In this document: piece by piece, positions 35,088 to 46,137 of the stretch
Layout of the letters: the number at the start of each line of letters is the position of its first letter
Numbering within the stretch: position 1 is the first letter of the stretch
Assembly (NCBI GenBank): GCA_027563935.2
Contig: CM050454.1
Coordinates: 23,991,501-24,055,500 of the forward strand
DNA: 64,000 nucleotides
Reading direction: 5' to 3'
From: Costus lasius
Taxonomy: Eukaryota; Streptophyta; Magnoliopsida; Zingiberales; Costaceae
The notes under the pieces: model-generated
Database searches by the model: none
Told to the model about the DNA's origin: nothing
Seen by the model: only the letters and a program-made list of their open reading frames with translations
Program-made: the position numbers and the translations under genes

Positions 35088-36049
35088 TGTTGGGGTATGC
35101 CCTTAAGGCTAATGTTTGAGGCCTTGGGATTCTATCAGTATCATGTATAAACTCTAAGTTTATAAAGGCAATGGTTGTTATTCAGTTTGTTACATTGTCT
35201 GCTGCAATAAATGTACTTCTGAATAATGTCTCAATGCTGTTCAGCTAGGCTGACATGCTATATGTCCTTAGTCGAGATATCTTGGTGAACATGAGACAGC
35301 CTTGATATGATTGAGACTAATATGTGTTCTAATCTTATAGGATGCTTCGAGCATGGAATAAGATGTAGACTCATGGGTACATTGGATGTACTGGACAGAC
35401 CCTACTAGGATATTCAATTGCTTGTCACAATGTGAATAATCCTTGTTTGCAACAAGTGGCACATGTCCTCTGACTTGAGATCACTTGTGTTTCTAAATGA
35501 TGATTGTCATTGTTTTGAGGTAGTTCAATATCATTTGAAATATAATGGTTATAGACTATCTTGGATAATGATCATGAGTCAGGTTAGGGCACTAGTGATA
35601 GATATAGGATTGCCGTCTCCTTGTTTAAGGAGTGTGATGTTCTAAAGGGGCCCCCTGGATGAGATGATTGAGAAAGTGTATGGCCATACCCAGGTGACTA
35701 TGTTCATCTGATCTAATCATGCTCATCATATTGGAGCTACAGGCTTGACACGCTTGTCCAATAAGAACATCCAGTGGCAAAGGAATCATGTATGCCTCAT
35801 GAAGTGGATTCACACTTGTGCTGTGGTTTGGGTGTAGTCTTGGAAGACTCTTTCCTTTATATCGGGAGACAGTGATGTGTTGCTAGATACCTCTCACTGA
35901 TCGTGATAACGTAAGTTACCATTACCGACATTTAAAGGAAACCCTTAGGGTCGCACAATTTGATGATATGGCTTACTTAAGTCAGATCGTGTGGACTGAA
36001 TTGTTTTGGTTCAGTTTAAAGGGATTTAGACTCTGATTGTAAGTGAGAT
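35088..36049 (+). repeat. E2 3' LTR, left part
   Basis: First 962 bp of the LTR, interrupted by E3 after GAGAT (36045-36049). The GATAAC/GTTATC dyad is damaged here (GTTACC). Continues at 45222. Confidence 0.92.
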
Positions 36050-37743
36050 TGTTGGGGTGTGCCCTTAAGGCTAATGTTTGAGGCCTTGGGATTGTATCAG
36101 TTTCATGTAATAAACTCTTGTGTTTATAAAGGCATGGTTATTATTCAGGTTGTTACCTTGTCTGCTGTAATAAGAGTACTACTGAATAATGTCTCAAAGC
36201 TGTTCAGCTGGGCTGACATGCAGTAATGTCCTTAGTCGAGATATCTTGGTGAACATGAGACAGCCTTGATATGATGGAGACTAATATGTATTCTAATCTT
36301 ATAGGATGCTTCGAGCATGGAATAAGATGTAGACTCATGGGTACATTGGATGTACTGGACAGACCCTACTAGGATATTCAATTGCTTGTCACAATGTGAA
36401 TAATCCTTGTATGCTACAAGTGGCACATGTCCTTTGACTTGAGATCACTTGTGTTTCTAAATGATGAATGTCATTGTTTTGAGGTAGTTCAATATCATTT
36501 GAAATATAATGGTTATAGACTATCTTGGATAATGATCATGAGTCAGGTTAGGACACTAGTGATAGATAAAGGATTGTCGTCTCCTTGTTTAAGGAGTGTG
36601 ATGTTCTGAGGCCCCCCTATATGAGATGATTGAGAAAGTGTATGGCCATACCCAGATGACTGTGTTCATCTGATCTAATCATGCTCATCGTATTGGAGTT
36701 ACAGGCTTGACATGCTTATCCAATAAGAACATCCAGTGGCAAAGGAAACATGTATGCCTCGTGAAATGGATTCACACTTGTGCTGTGATTTGGGTGTAGT
36801 CTTGGAAGACTCTTTCCTTTATATCGGGAGACAGTGATGTGTTGCTAGATACCCCTCACTGATTGTGATAACGTGAGTTATCGTTACCGACATTTAAAGG
36901 AAACCCTCAGGGTCGCACAATTTGGTGATATGGCTTACTTGAGTCAGATCGTGTGGACTGGATTGTTTTGATTCAGTTTAAGGGAGTTTAAACTCTGATT
37001 GTAAGTGAGATCTAGTCTAATCATGTTTGATTGATTAGGACTTGAGATCGGTAAGCTTCGATCGAGAGTGTTGATGCTAGATCGGTGAGATCAAGAGCAT
37101 CATGAGATGTGTGGTTAGATCTTGAACCTTCATGGTTCATATGAGATTTAGACCATGGCTTGGCTTGGTTCAATTTGGTTCTTAAACCAAATGAGATTGG
37201 ACCGAATTCAATTGAACCGGTTCACATATGTGAACGCATGGTTCGAATTGAATTGGCGTTTTGATTTGGTTCTCAAGACATAAGCGCATGTCTTGATGAC
37301 TTTCCAAATAGGGAAGTCTTGTAACGCCATAACGCCCAAAAAACGCTTGTCTCTCTTGTCTTGTCGCGGTTTTGCTCTTTGGAGTAGAGTGTGGTTGACG
37401 AGAAAAAAGAGCTTTCGGCCAAGAAGGAGCTATCATCTCATCTCCTCAACACAAAGGACATCTTGGCAATTGTTGCTAGCACAAGAGTTGCGCAAGGAGT
37501 AAGTCTTCATCCCTTGTGTGTGTCTTCTTTGGAGGAGAGCCTTTTCGCCCTCTTGCTTCCAAGGCGCCGTTCAAATCATGGCCATGGTGAGATCTTCTAG
37601 ATCTTCTCTTGATCTTGATAAGCAAACTAAGTTGATCATATAGATATACTTCATGCGATCTATTGAAACCCTAATTCCGCTCATGCTAGTTCTTAGATTA
37701 TGCATGCTTAGTTTTTGCGCTCCCCCTTGAAGGGGACCCAACA
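36050..37743 (+). repeat. E3 5' LTR
   Basis: 1694 bp, beginning TGTTGGGGTGTGCCC (the 3' LTR has TATGCCC). It carries the dyad GACTTTCC/GGGAAGTC around AAATA (37298-37318) and ATG GCC ATG followed by GTGAGA at 37578-37592. Confidence 0.96.
37578..37586 (+). CDS. Candidate first gag exon of E3, in the LTR
   Basis: ATG GCC ATG followed by GTGAGA. Splicing 37586 to 39597 would add ten codons before the annotated gag ATG with no stop. Same arrangement as in E1 with a synonymous change in codon 2. Confidence 0.5.
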
Positions 37744-39596
37744 AATGGTATCAGAGCATAGGGTTTTTCAGTATCATCTATATGATTGCTTTGCTGAGGT
37801 TGTGATCCATTCATGATGCCATATTGCGCTCACTTCATGCTTTGTTTTCTTGCGCTTACATGATGTTGTGTGCACATAAGTTTGTTTGCGCTTGTATCAT
37901 TGCTTGGAGAAGTTTGCGCTTATGCCTAGATCTTTGGTTTATCAACATGCAAAGAATGACATGCTAGATATTTGATGTATCTTGTTTATCAAAGTGGCGC
38001 ATGTTACTTGTTTGCGCTTGTTGTAGTTGTTTTTCAAAGAAAAACCTTACATCTTGCGCGCCTATCACCATAGATCTAAGTGGCGCCTGCTATAATCCCT
38101 TAGACGGGTTAGTAGGGTTGAAGGCATCCTCTAGGGAAGACCCAACTAGTCTGATCAGACCATCTGACAGCCTAGATGGGTTGACCTGATAGCACCTGTG
38201 CGCAAGCACGAGGTGGCTATAGGTTGACTGCATCAAGGGCGTGTAGCGAGCTCTGGTTGAGACGACTAATGAACACACATGAGTTAGGCCCGGGGTCACA
38301 CCCGCTTGCCAAAACTCATGAGGGTTGTTCAGCCCTTGTAGCATGCATGGTTGACCATTAGGTCAACTCCAGTCAGTTAGGACTTGGTGCATGCAAGGGC
38401 AGTGGATCTGACTAGCTGGATGAGTGGATCCCTGTTAATGGACCGTTGTAAGGTAGTAGGGCTCATAAGAAAATTAAAATTGATGCCAATGGGGTTTTCA
38501 AAATTTTATTTTCTTTGTAATGGATCACATGTTGTTTTTGATGCCATGATGCATGTTTATTTCATCTTATGTGGGATGCCCTTTTAATGTGTGCTGTGCT
38601 GGGGCCTGCGAGCCTGGTAAATTGTAAATAATTATTTTGTGATCTGCGAATCACAATTTTAATTTATTTATTGTATATTTGACCTGCGAGTCAAGATAGT
38701 CTAGATAGATCAAAATGTATTTTGATTAGACAAGAGCACACATCGCAGAGGCGCATTCAGCTGGTGGGTGCATCTGAGCTGAATTTGGCGCAAGGGCCCT
38801 GGGATGGACCTGATGAGATAAAAGACCCATGAAAAGAAAGTGAAGACTTAAGTAAAATTAAGGTCTCACTTAGGCTATGGGCTTTTACCACATAAGATCA
38901 GCATGCTTTCTATTTATTGCTTTTATAATTAGAATTACATGAGTTTATCTTCTGCTATCACCATAGGACTTACATGATAGGTATGAAGATAAAAGACCGT
39001 TAAAATCCAAACGCTAACATATCAAGCTCGTAAGCCTTCTGACGCGAAACCTCACTGTTCTGACTATCGTTGGAGCCGTGTTGTACCCACTCAGTGGGCA
39101 CGTCCATCTATCTTTAGACGGTGCTGGATTACACCTGCGTGTTACAGAGAAGGGATTTATCGCTTCTCGTTGCTCAGCATAGCACGTGGTGGTCCAGGGA
39201 GTAGGTCGGGCCAGCTTGACCATGTAGGCTGCATATGTGGCGCATATGGCAGCACATGGAGGCAGCCATCTGTGGGGTTAGAGACTGTGTTGTACCAACT
39301 CAGTTGGCACAGTCTGCTGGATTGCCCAGATGAAGGGGAATCGCACGGGTTGGCGATTGGCTGGGATAGCCTACCAGAGATTAGTGCTTGTACTCTCTGT
39401 GCATCTTATCTCGCCTGAGCGGGACGCGGAGACCAAGTATGAAATCTGGATCCCATCTCACTAAAAGAGTTCTACTCTTTCGGGCTGTTTTGCTGGATTT
39501 TTCAGCCAGATAAAATAGTGAGAAAAAGAATCTTTCTTAAGTCCTGGATTGATTCTAGACATTGATACTGACCTTGCTGTTCTTGCATTGTTGTAG
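37587..39596 (+). other. Candidate leader intron of E3
   Basis: 2010 nt from GTGAGA to TTGTAG, with the TACTGAC branch-point match about 24 nt upstream of the acceptor. Contains the LTR end, primer site and both leader hairpins. Confidence 0.5.
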
Positions 39597-39617
39597 ATAC
39601 CTGCAGCAACGAACACC
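37744..39617 (+). other. E3 leader
   Basis: Untranslated 1.87 kb. GCGCATG and TTGCGCTT motifs recur in 37800-38080; hairpin 1 is at 39077-39102 and hairpin 2 at 39283-39314 with a fully paired 7-bp outer stem. The tRNA-like hairpin seen in the other copies is missing here: the sequence jumps from GCAGAGGCGCATTCAGCTGG directly to the following block near 38760. No gene seen. Confidence 0.85.
37746..37757 (+). other. Primer-binding site, E3
   Basis: TGGTATCAGAGC, two bases after the LTR end. Confidence 0.95.
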
Positions 39618-42600
39618 ATGAGCTTCAATGTGCGATCCCTACTGGAAAGGGAGAAGTTTGCTGGGCCAAACTTCTCAGACTGGTTCGGACACCTTAAGAT
39701 CATTCTTAAGGCTGAGAGGAAACTGTATGTCCTCGAGACGGCTGTGCCGCCTCAACCCGCTGCAAACGCCGCAAGGGCGGTTCGTGATGCCTATGAAAAG
39801 CACGTCAATGATAGCATTGATGTCGCTTGCCTGATGCTAGCGTCTATGACGCCACCGCTGCAGCGTCAGCATGAGGATATGTCGGCTATAGAGATTATAG
39901 CGAACCTCAAGATGCTGTATGCTGCACAAGCGAGGACAGAACGCTATAATCTGACAAAGCTTTTCTTTCAGAGCAAACTGGCTGAAGGGAGCCCAGTGGG
40001 AGCTCACGTGCTCAAGATGATTGGGCACAAGGAGGCTCTGGAGAAACTGGGGCATACCATCAACCAGGAGCTTGCTGTAGACATTATTCTGCAGTCTCTC
40101 CCGCCCTCTTTCGATGCGTTCATTATTAACTTTAATATGAACAAAATCGATTGTACTCCGGCAGAGCTGCTGAATATGCTCTTGACTACTGAGGAGACTC
40201 TGAAGGGAAAGCCTTCAACCTCTGTCTTAATGGTTCCTTTTAGGATCAAGAAGAAGGGGAAGAAGGGCAAAGCCCCTGTCAAGAACTATAGCAAGGCTCT
40301 GAAACAGAAGGTAAAGCGGTCGAAGGACAACAGGTGTTTCCACTGTGGCCAGCTGGGTCACTGGAAAAAGGACTGTAAAGTGCTCCAAGGAGATAAGAGG
40401 GGAAGCATCGCTTCTGGCTCAGGTATATACGTGACGGAAGTCATGGTTTCATCTTCTTCTATTTCATGGGTGTTGGACACTGCATGTGGAGTTCACATTT
40501 GTTCAAATGTACAAGAACTCAAGAGAAGAAGACAGGTGGGACAGCATGAGGTGGACCTACGCGTTGGAAACGGGGCACGGGTTGCTGCTGTTGCTGTAGG
40601 AGACTATTTCATTTCTTTACCATCTGGCATTGTATTGGAATTAAACAATTGTTATTTTGTACCGAGTATCACCAAAAATATTATCTCTATTCCTACTCTT
40701 GTCAGGAAAGGATTTGCCTTTGAATGCAATATTTCAAAGTGTGTTTTATCTTATGATAATATTGTTTATGGAACTGGTTCAATTAACAATGGGTTATACA
40801 TGTTGGACATGGAAAATTCTATACAAAACATTGATATTAAGAAAGCCAAGTATGCTGAAGACAACACCTTGTTATGGCATAGTCGTTTAGGCCATATTAA
40901 CAAGAAGCGCATTAAGCGGTTGCATGATCATGGACTGCTGGGATCTTTCTCCTGCAAGGAGATTGATACATGCAAAGCTTGTTTGATGGGTAAAATGACG
41001 AAGTCACCTTTTCCTCACAAAGGTCAAAGGGCTTCAGGTTTACTTGACCTTATACACAGTGATGTGTGTGGGCCATTTAGCAAACATGCCAGAGGTGGCT
41101 ATCAATACTTCATTACCTTTACTGATGATTTCAGTAGGTATGGTTATGTCTATCTTATGAGACATAAGAGTGAATCTTTTGACAAGTTCAAAGAGTTCAA
41201 AAATGAAGTACAGAATCAGCTAGGGCGAAATATCAAGGCACTTCGTTCTGATCGAGGTGGAGAATACTTGAGTCATACGTTTACTGACTATCTGAAGGAG
41301 TGTGGGATTATCTCACAGCTCACTCCGCCAGGAACACCGCAATGGAATGGTGTGTCCGAGAGGAGAAATAGAACGTTACATGATATGGTTCGTTCTATGA
41401 TGAGTCAGGCTACTCTTCCTTATTCCTTTTGGGGATTTGCACTGGAAACAGCTGCAAAGGTACTAAACCGAGTGCCATCCAAGGCCGTTTCAAAGACGCC
41501 ATATGAATTATGGTATGGGAAACAGCCGAGCTTGACATTTATCAGGATCTGGGGTTGCGAGGCTTATGTCAAAAAGCTCGCCTCTGGGAAACTGGAGAGC
41601 AGATCTGAGAAATGCATCTTTGTCGGTTACCCTAAGGAAACTAAGGGTTATTATTTCTACGATCCCAAAGAGAACAAAGTATTTGTTGCTCGGATGGCCA
41701 TATTTCTTGAGAAGGAGTTTCTTCTGCAAGAAGCCAGTGGGAGAGAAATAAAGCTGGATGAGAATCCAGAGGATGGACAAAGTAGTCAAGCACAGATGGA
41801 TGTGCCTGAGTCGGTAGATCAGGTTATTGAACAACCTGAGGCTCAGATATCATGGGAACCGCGTAGATCGGGAAGGATCCGTCGTCAGCCTGAGCACTAT
41901 GACGGAGTCTACATCATTGATAATGATGAACCCCTTACTTATGCGGATGCGGTCAGTGGACCGGAGTCAGCTAGATGGCTTGAAGCTATGCGAGCAGAGA
42001 TGGACTCCATGTCAGATAACCAGGTCTGGGATTTGGTTGATCCGCCTCCGGGAGTAATCCCTATAGGCTGTAAATGGATCTTCAAGAAGAAGATTGACAT
42101 GGATGGTAACGTGGTTACCTATAAAGGCAGGCTAGTAGCGAAAGGTTTCAAACAAATCTACGGGATAGATTATGATGAAACTTTCTCTCCTGTAGCCATG
42201 TTCAAGTCTATTCGGATTCTTTTCGCGATAGCAGCATATTACGATTATGAGATCTGGCAGATGGATGTGAAGACGGCTTTCCTTAATGGAAAACTGGATG
42301 AGGATGTGTATATGACACAACCTGAAGGTTTCACTAATCCAGCAGATCGTCATAAAATATGCAAGTTAAAGAAGTCCATTTATGGACTTAAACAAGCATC
42401 AAGGAGCTGGAATATTCGTTTTGATGAATCAATCTCTGAGTTTGGTTTCATCAAGAACGAAGATGACCCGTGTGTATATAAGAGGTTTAGTGGGAGCGTG
42501 ATTACTTTCCTAGTCCTCTACGTCGATGATATCTTAATCATTGGAAATGATATTCCTGAACTGCATGCTGTTAAAGCATGGTTAGGAAAATGTTTTCAGA

Positions 42601-43502
42601 TGAAAGATCTAGGAGAAGCAGCCTATGTGTTAGGTGTGAAGATCTACAGGGATAGATCTAAGAGGCTTCTCGGGCTGTGCCAGAGTACTTACATCGATAA
42701 AGTCCTGGAGAGATTCCATTTAGAGAATTCTAAAAGTGGATATCTTCCAGTCAGACATGGTCTGAATCTTTCGAAGAGTCAGTGTCCACAAACACAGACT
42801 GAGAAAGATGAAATGGACAATACACCTTATGCTTCGGCTAATGGATCCATTATGTATGCGATGTTGTGTACTCGCCCAGACGTCGCTTATGGGTTAAGCG
42901 TGACCAGTCGATTCCAAAGTAATCCAGGCCAGGCACACTGGATTGCAGTCAAGAACATCTTAAAATATCTGCGGAGGACCAAAGATATGTTCTTGATATA
43001 TGGTGGTCAGGAAGAACTCAGTATAGAGGGATATACTGACGCCTCGTTCCAGTCGGACCAGGTTGCTTTCCGATCGCAATCAGGCTATGTTTTTAGCTTG
43101 AATGGTGGAGCAGTGGTGTGGAAGAGTTTCAAACAGTCAACTGTTGCTGATTCCACAACAGAAGCCGAGTATGTTGCAGCCTCGGAAGCATCCAAGGAGG
43201 CAGTGTGGATTCGTAAGTTCGTGAGAGAACTTGGTGTTGTTCCTTCAAGTGTCGATCCTTTGGTTATCTTCTGTGATAACACTGGAGCCATCGCACAAGC
43301 AAAGGAACCACGGTCGCACCAGAAGTCCAAGCACATACAGAGACGGTTTCACTTGATCCGGGAGATCATAGATCGTGGCGAGATCAAAATATGCAAGGTT
43401 CATACAGACGACAATCTGGCTGACCCGCTTACCAAGCCTCTGGCGCAGCAGAAGCATGAGAAGCACTGTAATAACATGGGTTTGAGGTTTCTCAACCATT
43501 AG
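39618..43502 (+). CDS. E3 gag-pol polyprotein, intact (1294 aa)
   Basis: Single frame encoding all proteins needed for retrotransposition in the usual Copia order. Gag occupies about residues 1-230; the nucleic-acid-binding zinc knuckle CX2CX4HX4C is at 240-253. The protease motif DTACG has its catalytic Asp at 287. Integrase has a zinc site H421, H426, C452, C455 and the DD35E triad D482, D545, E581. Reverse transcriptase carries YVDD at 968-971. RNase H has candidate acidic residues D1141, E1184 and D1220. The ATG at 39618 is the first in-frame one after the candidate splice acceptor, and seven codons upstream to 39597 are also open. No stop or frameshift. A few residues differ from the other copies (VA for DD near residue 1150, G for R in AWLRKCF). 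Confidence 0.96.
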   Translation: MSFNVRSLLEREKFAGPNFSDWFGHLKIILKAERKLYVLETAVPPQPAANAARAVRDAYEKHVNDSIDVACLMLASMTPPLQRQHEDMSAIEIIANLKMLYAAQARTERYNLTKLFFQSKLAEGSPVGAHVLKMIGHKEALEKLGHTINQELAVDIILQSLPPSFDAFIINFNMNKIDCTPAELLNMLLTTEETLKGKPSTSVLMVPFRIKKKGKKGKAPVKNYSKALKQKVKRSKDNRCFHCGQLGHWKKDCKVLQGDKRGSIASGSGIYVTEVMVSSSSISWVLDTACGVHICSNVQELKRRRQVGQHEVDLRVGNGARVAAVAVGDYFISLPSGIVLELNNCYFVPSITKNIISIPTLVRKGFAFECNISKCVLSYDNIVYGTGSINNGLYMLDMENSIQNIDIKKAKYAEDNTLLWHSRLGHINKKRIKRLHDHGLLGSFSCKEIDTCKACLMGKMTKSPFPHKGQRASGLLDLIHSDVCGPFSKHARGGYQYFITFTDDFSRYGYVYLMRHKSESFDKFKEFKNEVQNQLGRNIKALRSDRGGEYLSHTFTDYLKECGIISQLTPPGTPQWNGVSERRNRTLHDMVRSMMSQATLPYSFWGFALETAAKVLNRVPSKAVSKTPYELWYGKQPSLTFIRIWGCEAYVKKLASGKLESRSEKCIFVGYPKETKGYYFYDPKENKVFVARMAIFLEKEFLLQEASGREIKLDENPEDGQSSQAQMDVPESVDQVIEQPEAQISWEPRRSGRIRRQPEHYDGVYIIDNDEPLTYADAVSGPESARWLEAMRAEMDSMSDNQVWDLVDPPPGVIPIGCKWIFKKKIDMDGNVVTYKGRLVAKGFKQIYGIDYDETFSPVAMFKSIRILFAIAAYYDYEIWQMDVKTAFLNGKLDEDVYMTQPEGFTNPADRHKICKLKKSIYGLKQASRSWNIRFDESISEFGFIKNEDDPCVYKRFSGSVITFLVLYVDDILIIGNDIPELHAVKAWLGKCFQMKDLGEAAYVLGVKIYRDRSKRLLGLCQSTYIDKVLERFHLENSKSGYLPVRHGLNLSKSQCPQTQTEKDEMDNTPYASANGSIMYAMLCTRPDVAYGLSVTSRFQSNPGQAHWIAVKNILKYLRRTKDMFLIYGGQEELSIEGYTDASFQSDQVAFRSQSGYVFSLNGGAVVWKSFKQSTVADSTTEAEYVAASEASKEAVWIRKFVRELGVVPSSVDPLVIFCDNTGAIAQAKEPRSHQKSKHIQRRFHLIREIIDRGEIKICKVHTDDNLADPLTKPLAQQKHEKHCNNMGLRFLNH

Positions 43503-43505
43503 ATT

Positions 43506-43522
43506 AAGTGCATGTGGGAGAT
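43506..43522 (+). other. Polypurine tract, E3
   Basis: Ends GTGGGAGAT directly before the 3' LTR; one base differs upstream (GCATG for GCAAG). Confidence 0.85.
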
Positions 43523-45216
43523 TGTTGGGGTATGCCCTTAAGGCTAATGTTTGAGGCCTTGGGATTGTATCAGTATCATGTAATAAACTCTTGTGTTTAT
43601 AAAGGCATGGTTATTATTCAGGTTGTTACCTTGTCTGCTGTAATAAGAGTACTACTGAATAATGTCTCAAAGCTGTTCAGCTGGGCTGACATGCAGTAAT
43701 GTCCTTAGTCGAGATATCTTGGTGAACATGAGACAGCCTTGATATGATGGAGACTAATATGTATTCTAATCTTATAGGATGCTTCGAGCATGGAATAAGA
43801 TGTAGACTCATGGGTACATTGGATGTACTGGACAGACCCTACTAGGATATTCAATTGCTTGTCACAATGTGAATAATCCTTGTATGCTACAAGTGGCACA
43901 TGTCCTTTGACTTGAGATCACTTGTGTTTCTAAATGATGAATGTCATTGTTTTGAGGTAGTTCAATATCATTTGAAATATAATGGTTATAGACTATCTTG
44001 GATAATGATCATGAGTCAGGTTAGGACACTAGTGATAGATAAAGGATTGCCGTCTCCTTGTTTAAGGAGTGTGATGTTCTGAGGCCCCCCTATATGAGAT
44101 GATTGAGAAAGTGTATGGCCATACCCAGATGACTGTGTTCATCTGATCTAATCATGCTCATCGTATTGGAGTTACAGGCTTGACATGCTTGTCCAATAAG
44201 AACATCCAGTGGCAAAGGAAACATGTATGCCTCGTGAAATGGATTCACACTTGTGCTGTGATTTGGGTGTAGTCTTGGAAGACTCTTTCCTTTATATCGG
44301 GAGACAGTGATGTGTTGCTAGATACCCCTCACTGATTGTGATAACGTGAGTTATCGTTACCGACATTTAAAGGAAACCCTCAGGGTCGCACAATTTGGTG
44401 ATATGGCTTACTTGAGTCAGATCGTGTGGACTGGATTGTTTTGATTATGTTTAAGGGAGTTTAAACTCTGATTGTAAGTGAGATCTGGTCTAATCATGTT
44501 TGATTGATTAGGACTTGAGATCGGTAAGCTTCGATCGAGAGTGTTGATGCTAGATCGGTGAGATCAAGAGCATCATGAGATGTGTGGTTAGATCTTGAAC
44601 CTTCATGGTTCATATGAGATTTAGACCATGGCTTGGCTTGGTTCAATTTGGTTCTTAAACCAAATGAGATTGGACCGAATTCAATTGAACCGGTTCACAT
44701 ATGTGAACGCATGGTTCGAATTGAATTGGCGTTTTGATTTGGTTCTCAAGACATAAGCGCATGTCTTGATGACTTTCCAAATAGGGAAGTCTTGTAACGC
44801 CATAACGCCCAAAAAACGCTTGTCTCTCTTGTCTTGTCGCGGTTTTGCTCTTTGGAGTAGAGTGTGGTTGACGAGAAAAAAGAGCTTTCGGCCAAGAAGG
44901 AGCTATCATCTCATCTCCTCAACACAAAGGACATCTTGGCAATTGTTGCTAGCACAAGAGTTGCGCAAGGAGTAAGTCTTCATCCCTTGTGTGTGTCTTC
45001 TTTGGAGGAGAGCCTTTTCGCCCTCTTGCTTCCAAGGCGCCGTTCAAATCATGGCCATGGTGAGATCTTCTAGATCTTCTCTTGATCTTGATAAGCAAAC
45101 TAAGTTGATCATATAGATATACTTCATGCGATCTATTGAAACCCTAATTCTGCTCATGCTAGTTCTTAGATTATGCATGCTTAGGTTTTGCGCTCCGCCT
45201 TGAAGGGGACCCAACA
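43523..45216 (+). repeat. E3 3' LTR
   Basis: 1694 bp, same length as the 5' LTR, ending ACCCAACA before the GAGAT duplicate. Confidence 0.96.
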
Positions 45217-45221
45217 GAGAT

Positions 45222-45937
45222 CTGGTCTGATCTTGTTTGATTGATTAGGGCTTAAGATCGGTATGCTTCGATCGAGAGAATTGATGCTAGATCGGTGAGA
45301 TCAAGAGCATCAAGAGATGAACGGTTAGATCTTGAACCATTTGGTTCAATAAGATCTAGACCATGGCTTGGGATGGTTTGATTTGGTTTATGAACCAAAT
45401 TCAATTGGAACGATTTGGCATGAACCGGTTCACATGGGTGAACGCTTGGTTCAATGCTTGTAGGCGTTTTTGTTGGTTTGTGGGCGCATGGCTTCATGTC
45501 TTCTATTTTTGGAATGTCATAACTAGCCACTCCCCTCAACGCCAAATAACGTCTCAACGTTCGCCTCTTCTCATCCCAACGATGCTCTTTCGGTGTAGAG
45601 AGACTTGACGAAAGGAGAAGGAAGTTGAGCCTCGCCATTTTTGATCTCTCATCATCCTCACACGACAAGGACCCTTTGAAGCGCTTTGCTAGCACAAAGG
45701 ATTCAAAGGAGCAAGCCATCTTCGTTTGTTGTGTGCGTCACCTTTGGAGAAGGAGCATTTGCGTCTTTGCTTCCAAGGCACCATCCAATCGATGGCATTG
45801 GTATGATCTCCTTCTTGATCTAATCAATCTATACAAGTTGATCATATGAGCATATATGCGATTTTGTTGTTGAAACCCTAGCAAATTATCATGCGCCCCC
45901 TTAGGGTTTCGGCCCCCTTTGCTTTAGGGGTTTTACA
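45222..45937 (+). repeat. E2 3' LTR, right part
   Basis: Resumes after E3 and ends TTTTACA. ATG GCA TTG with GTATGA lies at 45792-45806. From 45315 on it is nearly the same as fragment C. The next base starts a truncated LTR (E5), with no target duplication between. Confidence 0.9.
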
Positions 45938-46137
45938 ATGGTTGTTATTCAGGTTGTTACATTATCTGCTGCAATATGTATACTTCTGAATAATGTCTCA
46001 ATGCTGTTCAGCTAGGCTGATATGCACTTTAGTCCTTAGTCGAGATATCTTGGTGAACATGAGACAGCCTTGATATGATTGAGACTAATATGTGTTCTAA
46101 TCTTATAGGATGCTTCGAGCATGGAATAAGATGTAGA
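45938..46137 (+). repeat. E5 5' LTR, left part (lacks first 84 bp)
   Basis: Starts mid-LTR at ATGGTTGTTATTCAGG, identical in breakpoint and sequence to fragment D. Interrupted by E4 after GTAGA (46133-46137). Confidence 0.9.

Larger units (their letters stand above)
36050..45216 (+). mobile_element. E3: complete Copia element with intact polyprotein
   Basis: 9167 bp with two 1694-bp LTRs, primer site, leader, unbroken gag-pol and purine tract, flanked by GAGAT (36045-36049 and 45217-45221). The LTRs differ at about ten positions by eye (0.6%). Unlike the other copies its LTR ends in ACCCAACA, giving a perfect 7-bp terminal inverted repeat TGTTGGG/CCCAACA. It is the best candidate for an autonomous element here, and sits in the 3' LTR of E2. 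Confidence 0.97.
11742..45937 (+). mobile_element. E2: old, broken Copia element carrying three insertions
   Basis: Pieces in order: leader 11742-12062 and 28631-29501, gag-pol 29502-35067 (split by a solo LTR), purine tract 35071-35087, 3' LTR 35088-36049 and 45222-45937. It is the host for the array at 12063-28630, the solo LTR at 30817-32484 and E3. Its primer site and 5' LTR junction are lost and its pol carries two stops and a frameshift. It shares private features with E5 (for example the Gag stretch PASF and GSIASGSGIF, and the leader motif GAGCTATATGG), so the two belong to one subfamily. Confidence 0.9.
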
